Source: Ciona intestinalis (taxonomy: Eukaryota > Chordata > Ascidiacea > Phlebobranchia > Cionidae). From it: a stretch of 64,000 bases of DNA. A model generated the notes under the pieces. It ran no database searches. It saw nothing but the letters and a program-made list of their open reading frames with translations, and was not told the DNA's origin. This document shows, piece by piece, positions 59,101 to 64,000 of the stretch. The stretch is taken from positions 4,779,026-4,843,025 of the forward strand of contig NC_020174.2 in the NCBI RefSeq assembly GCF_000224145.3, given 5' to 3'. Numbering within the stretch: the first letter of the stretch is position 1; each line of letters starts with the position of its first letter. The translations under genes and the position numbers were made by a program.

Positions 59101-62100
59101 TGACCATGAGATTTTACCCTCTTTGTTCCTTTAACTTTGATGCTCCACAAAATGTACTTTACAAAGTATAGACAATTTTCTTCATAGTTTAAATAAAACA
59201 ACTTCTTTGTATTTTTTTTTTAATTTATTCACAGTACCATAAAAATGTTAAAACAATGTCCTAATATTTTTAATAAATGAAATTATTATAAAATATATAC
59301 AAATTATTTCTGGTAATTTTAATAAAATAAATTAACATTCACTTACTCCATTCCATTTGGAAATATGTCGGGTCTAGACGTCCAGTTTTTCACCCCATTA
59401 CCTATACCCTTGTAATACCACCATGAGTCATATTGTAAGTAACCATATGGGATGTCTTTAGATGCCGCATATGCAACTACATCCAGCATAGTGACATCAT
59501 ATGTCTTGTTTGGCTCAGTCTTATAATAGTAGTAAGCACCTGTGGTTGTAAATGGCTGTATAAATAACAAAGCAAATAGTACGGTAGATTGGGGTAAGAT
59601 GGTTCATGTTTTCATTTATCATTTATAGTAGGTTGAGCCAGGGGTAAAATGAGCTAGTTTTTCATGTCATTTTCTGCTTCCAATCAATAGTAAAAAAGAA
59701 TGTTTACAGAGTTATAAAATCGTTTACTCACGAGTTACGACTCTAAACGAACTTGTTAATTGTCAAAACATGATTAAGTAATATGGCATGGTATATGCAA
59801 GGTTGTAATGGTAATTTAAACCCAATATACACCGCATTCATATAAACAGTAAACCAACCATTATCTGTGTAGTAACCAAGGTAGTTAATGCTAAAGTCTG
59901 CCTCCATTAATGAGCTCTTCTTGTGGTACTTGGTGGTAAGAACTTGACCCCAGTTTTCTACAGCTTGGTTGATACCACTATCACTGTAGTAAAGAATGGT
60001 GTCCACCTGTAATAAGAGCAGGATTTAATCACATGAAGACTTAAAATAAATGTATATATGAAAAAAATGTAAGTTATGGGTCGTTTTTAAACCAAAAGGA
60101 GAGGAATATTACCTACCACAGTTGTTATAACACGGGTGTTCCGTTTCATACAATTTATGCCCACTTACATTACCATGTTTGTAACACCAACTTACCTGAT
60201 AATGCATTGGTATCTCAGTGACATCTCCCATCACACCAAACCTAACCACACCAGACTTTGTGTCATATTGCATGTTGTGTGACATAAAACTACTGAACGA
60301 TGACATCACAACTGTGTTACCACGATCGTCAAACAGAACAAGAGGTCCGGCACGTAAACCACCTCAAATCCTACCATCTCCAGTCTTTATGCTGTTGTAA
60401 ATATAGACTATTAAAGCCATGTTGTGCAGTATAATATACTTAGAAAATAGAAATAGAGGTATTCTTGCTATGTGATAAATCACTGAAATATAATGTATTT
60501 TATGTATACATAGTACTGTGTTGTAAGATGTATACCCTTAGCACATAATATTCTATATTTCCTAATGCGGATAAACAACCTGATCCCAATCTACTATATT
60601 GCTCGAATTTAGATAACGTTATAAATAAAGGTGTTGCTAAATTACTTTTGAGTATTAAAGCTTATTATCCACATTGTTTTAACCAACACCAGCTACTTAC
60701 TCTCCTATTACATAAGCAAATCCCACCATGTCCCCATACATGTTAAGATAGCCAAGGTTGGATGTGGTGTTGGTGTGAGCAATATGAAAACTTGGGAAAC
60801 TTGAAAGAACATCTTCAAGGTAAGAAACATTGCAGCCTTTGACTCCAGTTGGGAAGCTCTGTGTATATATTGTTATTGTATTATGTTGTTAGAAGAAAAA
60901 AGTTTTAACAAAAATGATATTTATCCATTCGAACAGGATATGAAATCCAGAACAGAGTCACACTGTTTGTACGACAAAAGCAGTCTGGGTGTTGTAATAG
61001 GCCAAGCTTTGCCTAAATCCTGGGTTGCATGGCATACCTTACTTTAGTAGCTCACCCATATAGAATAGAATGTGCATATACAATGTATGGGTAATAGGAC
61101 AAATCTGACCTAAATCCTAGGTCCTTGACAAGTACCTTATGAAAAAAAGGATAACAGTTTTGCTTAACCATTAACAAAAGATCTTATCCCACTTAAATGC
61201 ACTAAAGCAAGAAAAATCAACTAGAATAAACTCACCTGTGTAAAGCGAACATATTCCCCTCCATTATAGATGGCTATTTGAGCTGACATCCTAGTTGAAC
61301 CAGCCACATAATCGTAAACTGTTCCCTCATAAGTACCTGTGGCATCTCCACCTGATATTGCCTTGGCTCCTGTAGTTAGATATGGATAGTGGTTATTACA
61401 CAGTTGTTATGTTTCACACACCCCATGCCAGTCGGGAGCAAACTTACATCAAATGCAATACATTAACAAATAAGTTACATTCATACCTACTAATAATCCC
61501 GTAAAAGATTAAAAACGTACACATCTTTAAAGAATAAAAACCCAACCTGAAAGTTTCAATGAAGCATCTTCACTGCCATATTTCTTTCCATTAGATTGTA
61601 GAAACACGTCAGCACTGTTTAACCTGAAGTGATCTTGGTCCATACCAGCATGGAAGGAATATGAACCATCATTTTTTATTGACCAGGTAAGCTTGCTTCC
61701 AGTGTCTAATAAATACAAGGTAGTCAAGAATCCTCACTAAACATCATCGGCTTATGTAACTACTAAACCCTCAAATTGGATTTATTTTATTTATTAATTT
61801 TAATCTACTTTTAACAATTTAGGCGATTCCATATTTAAGGGAAAGTCCCATTAGAAGGAGAATTCCTGAACCTTTAAATGCAAAATAATCCCAAACCACG
61901 TTGTCCCAAACATACCACTCTACTAAAACATTATCTTTACAATTCCTTAAGCAAGCTTGTATTGAACACGTTATGCTCGTTGGGCAAATACAAATGGTTG
62001 TATTTCATTTGCGCTTTAAACACGATTCTCCGATTCTCGTGACCTATGATAATTTGTTCTACGCTGACAAACAATAAATCACTGATTAAATTGTCAAATC

Positions 62101-62626
62101 TAACCCACCCTATAGTTTATATTGCCTTGCAAAGGGTGCAATACATAATATGGTACTGCTGATAAACCAACATTCATAACATACAGACAAATTGCCTCGA
62201 GTGTGTAAATTATTTTTTTTTGCAATAATGTCTTTTTTGTTTAAAATTTTGTCGTGCCTATGTTTTATCATTTTAAAAAAGGTAAAATAAATTACGTATT
62301 ATTTTATAATCAGTCTGAGATCTGTATATAGCTTATGCATAAATACAGGCCCTATGTAGCTTCGCAGCATACTTTTACTCCAGTAGTTTATTAATGGCGT
62401 GTTATTAACGACTAGCGTTTTGCTGCTAATTCCCTTTGCTGTATCTGATTTTCGTAACCGTATTCGAACAGATAAATAAACCTAAAGTTATGTTCTGAAT
62501 TTATCTAAAACAACGGTAACTCAGCTGCGTGGTAAGCTTAAAACATAACTCACCTGTTTTCAAGGGTAGACCCTGCGAGAGAAGTAAACACCCGAACAAT
62601 ACTGAAAGTTTATAAATACTCTCCAT
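56107..62626 (-). CDS. Secreted glycoside-hydrolase-like protein with one in-frame TGA (777 codons)
   Basis: Sixteen exons: 62626-62554, 61705-61547, 61369-61236, 60858-60701, 60391-60196, 60006-59859, 59539-59347, 59079-58944, 58776-58684, 58512-58369, 58131-57909, 57608-57486, 57152-56989, 56912-56764, 56558-56435, 56220-56107. It starts with a signal peptide (SIYKLSVLFGCLLLSQG). The middle reads like strands of a TIM barrel: GYLQYDSWWYYKG, VVAHNRYWSSD, GLITYEQDWLDREF, IQYCMALPRHIMQS and ARVSGDYHPG. The last block resembles the SDD segment of GH36/raffinose-synthase-like enzymes, but with SGD. The C-terminal part is beta-rich. Function is not firmly recognised; clan GH-D relationship is a guess. 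Codon 184 in the fifth exon is TGA (plus-strand 60364-60366), between GDGRI and GGLRAGPLV, although phase is perfect on both sides. Confidence 0.8.
57215..57310 (+). repeat. Interspersed repeat family A (hydrolase-like gene intron)
   Basis: GAATGTAACTTATTTTTCCT, GCAGGTCAACGACAGTCTTA, GTGTTGTGTTTCATACACC and GTGCCACTTACAAGTTACT. Confidence 0.65.
58250..58330 (-). repeat. tRNA-derived SINE fragment (hydrolase-like gene intron)
   Basis: On the minus strand: TGACACAGTGGTTAACGC (A-box-like) then GAGGTTACCGGTTCAGGGC (B-box-like GGTTCAGGGC), about 35 bp apart as in a tRNA. The stems do not form a full cloverleaf. Confidence 0.5.
59581..59750. mobile_element. MITE-like element, family C (diverged, intron)
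   Basis: GTAGATTGGGGTAAGATGGT at the left, followed by a second terminal-like motif GTTGAGCCAGGGGTAAAATG and an interior CGTTTACTCACGAG and AATTGTCAAAACATGATTA. Right end unclear. Confidence 0.45.
60115..60195 (+). repeat. Interspersed repeat family A (hydrolase-like gene intron)
   Basis: CCACAGTTGTTATAACACGG, GTGTTCCGTTTCATACAA, TGCCCACTTACATTACCATG and TTTGTAACACC, ending at the donor of exon 60391-60196. Confidence 0.6.
60513..60602. mobile_element. MITE-like element, family C (short deletion derivative)
   Basis: TACTGTGTTGTAAGATGTAT on the left, TAGCACATAATATTCTA inside, and GATCCCAATCTACTATAT on the right. About 90 bp instead of about 200. Confidence 0.5.
60990..61145. repeat. Interspersed repeat family B (two fused copies, intron)
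   Basis: First copy GGTGTTGTAATAGGCC with CTCACCCATATAGAATAGAA, directly followed by a second, ATACAATGTATGGGTAATAG, GACAAATCTGACCTAAATCC and AAGTACCTTATG. Confidence 0.6.
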
Positions 62627-62744
62627 CTTACGCACTAGCAAACTCGGAATAAACTTTGCAATCAAAGTTCGTAACTGCAAACGAATGCAGCGCACGGTTT
62701 GTTAATCATTAAACATTAAGTGAGTGGGATTTAATACTATGGCA

Positions 62745-62845
62745 GGGCAACTGCAGGCGTTATAACACGGGTGTTCTATTCCATAGCCTACACCTCGCCC
62801 TTGCTTAAAAGTTATCACGTATGTAACTTTGTGTGTAATTATTAC
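62745..62845 (+). repeat. Interspersed repeat family A
   Basis: GCAGGGCAACTGCAGGCGTT, ATAACACGGGTGTTCTATTC, CTTAAAAGTTATCACGTATG and TAACTTTGTGTGTAATTATT. It is followed directly by the SINE tail at 62860. Confidence 0.7.
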
Positions 62846-62859
62846 AACTATAGGGACCA

Positions 62860-63000
62860 GGGTTGAAGCGATTGCTTATAGCGTCTTGCACCAAGGACAT
62901 ACATACCACAATGGTAGCCGCGACGGGCGTTGAACACGAACACCCTGGGCTATGGTAGCCGCGACGGGCGTTGAACACGAACACTCTGGGCTACAGACAA
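62860..63000. repeat. SINE tail with 41-bp tandem duplication
   Basis: GGACCAGGGTTGAAGCGATT, AGCGTCTTGCACCAAGGAC, then a 41-bp unit at 62911-62951 repeated at 62952-62992 with one visible change. The unit starts ATGGTAGCCGCGACGGGCG and ends CTGGGCT. Being joined to the family A copy at 62745-62845 it shows that A and the tRNA-like tail form one composite element. Confidence 0.75.
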
Positions 63001-63524
63001 AACAAAAGTAATGTAAACTTTATGTATTGGCTGCAAGCCAGACTTATTATTGCGCATAACAGAAACAAGTGTAAAATAAACGCATTGCAAAATAAAATTC
63101 GCGACATTCGTGCGGAAATTATACAGTGTATATTGCGGAGAACTATATGGTGGCTAGTAGCCAATTATTAGCAACGAGGCTAAAAAGTACGAGCGAATAC
63201 AAACTACACACAATAATAAAATAATAAAAAAACGAGAAATTACACAAGACATTTTAACGAAATTATGAAACGAACATTTTCCAACAATTAATTTTCAGTT
63301 CACTGTAGCATTTACAAGACTTGCTACTTTTTCTTCTTTTTTCCATCTCACACACTTTTCCATCTCACACACTCTCTTTTTCTCTCTCTCTTACATTCTT
63401 TTTTCAGTCTGACATTTGAACTCAATCTTCCACGCAGTGAACTTCGAACTTCGAACCCGTACCCCTCCGGCCTTCTCTCGGTTCTGCATATTGATTTCTC
63501 ATTTACTTGACCTGTCAATCAATC

Positions 63525-64000
63525 TCAAACATCGGACGATTTTGCTGAAGCCGCCATCGACATAGACTGATAGTTCGGCTTCGGTACATATTTCTTGCTT
63601 GCCTGAAATGCAAATAATTTAATAAAGTATGTTCAACGATTAAACTATATAATGTAAGGGACACAATTAGCACATAATATTCAAACATCCGGATCGTGAT
63701 TTAAACAATTAATAACGATTTTTGGAAATCGTGGAGATACGGTTTTATAATTCTTTAAATGTTCTTTGTTTACTAACAAATGGGACGAGAAAATAGTATG
63801 AAAAGGTGTCCCATCTTACACCACACTACTATACTAAACCGATTTTTAAGGAAGACTTCACCCACCATTCTCTGCTTCCGTTGTAGTTGTTGCAGCTTTG
63901 AATATTGTTCTTTTAACTTGCAATTCTTCTCTTCGTTCATTAGATGTTGTTGCTCCAATATATGACGTCGCTGATCTTCTGTCAACTCGCGTCCGACTGG
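63525..64000 (-). CDS. C-terminal end of an unidentified coiled-coil protein (5' part outside the window)
   Basis: Two exons in phase: 64000-63866 (continues beyond the window) and 63602-63525. The first encodes a Gln/Glu/Lys-rich amphipathic stretch (TEDQRRHILEQQHLMNEEKN, then KLKEQYSKLQQLQRKQRM), predicted to be a coiled coil. The second encodes ASKKYVPKPNYQSMSMAASA and ends KSSDV before TGA. I do not recognise the family. Confidence 0.7.
63643..63836. mobile_element. MITE-like element, family C (intron of the coiled-coil gene)
   Basis: Left end ATATAATGTAAGGGACAC, interior TTAGCACATAATATTC, TTTAAACAATTAATAACGA, GTGGAGATACGGTTTTATAA and TTTAAATGTTCTTTGTTTAC, right end GTGTCCCATCTTACACCACA. 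The interior order matches the copies at 10075 and 16943. Confidence 0.65.

Noticed and set aside
60364-60366. Selenocysteine reading of the in-frame TGA
   Set aside because: No reason to expect selenocysteine in this family, I saw no SECIS-like hairpin in the short 3' flank by eye, and a CGA to TGA transition is a simpler cause.

Overview
The window is eukaryotic and most likely from a sea squirt of the genus Ciona (tunicate). It is AT-rich, has many short introns with canonical GT-AG sites, and encodes chordate-type proteins: Notch, BiP, UAP1, ZDHHC12, MBD2/3 and KIF14. It also carries many copies of a few short interspersed repeats in introns and intergenic DNA. I assigned the species from protein identity and genome style, not from a database match. 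I rebuilt the spliced genes by hand, requiring each exon junction to keep reading phase.

Layout, left to right. 1-8.1 kb (+): the last 18 coding exons of Notch, from the NOD domain through the S1 and S3 cleavage regions, RAM, ankyrin repeats and PEST tail, with 3' UTR and poly(A) signal. 8.1-19 kb: gene-poor accessory DNA holding a candidate spliced non-coding transcript, two large minisatellites (21/22-bp and 26-bp units; the second runs into a 500-base assembly gap), several MITE-like elements and a few orphan exon-like ORFs. 19.0-23.6 kb (+): an 11-exon HSPA5/BiP gene ending in KTEL, with an ER-stress-element-like site upstream. 23.9-26.6 kb (-): an 8-exon short-chain dehydrogenase/reductase (SDR) that lacks the catalytic Tyr and Lys. 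28.0-32.6 kb (-): a complete 12-exon UAP1. 35.6-39.1 kb (-): a 6-exon ZDHHC12-like palmitoyltransferase. 39.8-40.6 kb (-): an intronless-CDS MBD2/3. 41.7-55.0 kb (-): a complete 31-exon KIF14 kinesin. 56.1-62.6 kb (-): a 16-exon secreted protein with glycoside-hydrolase-like features and one in-frame TGA. 63.5-64.0 kb (-): the 3' end of an unidentified coiled-coil protein gene.

From 23.9 kb to the end all genes are on the minus strand. They look like separate housekeeping and cell-biology genes rather than an operon. BiP (ER chaperone), UAP1 (UDP-GlcNAc supply for N-glycosylation) and the secreted hydrolase-like protein share a secretory-pathway theme. Stress-type TGACG motifs lie upstream of BiP and UAP1. 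I found no CRISPR array, rRNA, confident functional tRNA gene, or retroviral or Polinton-like element.
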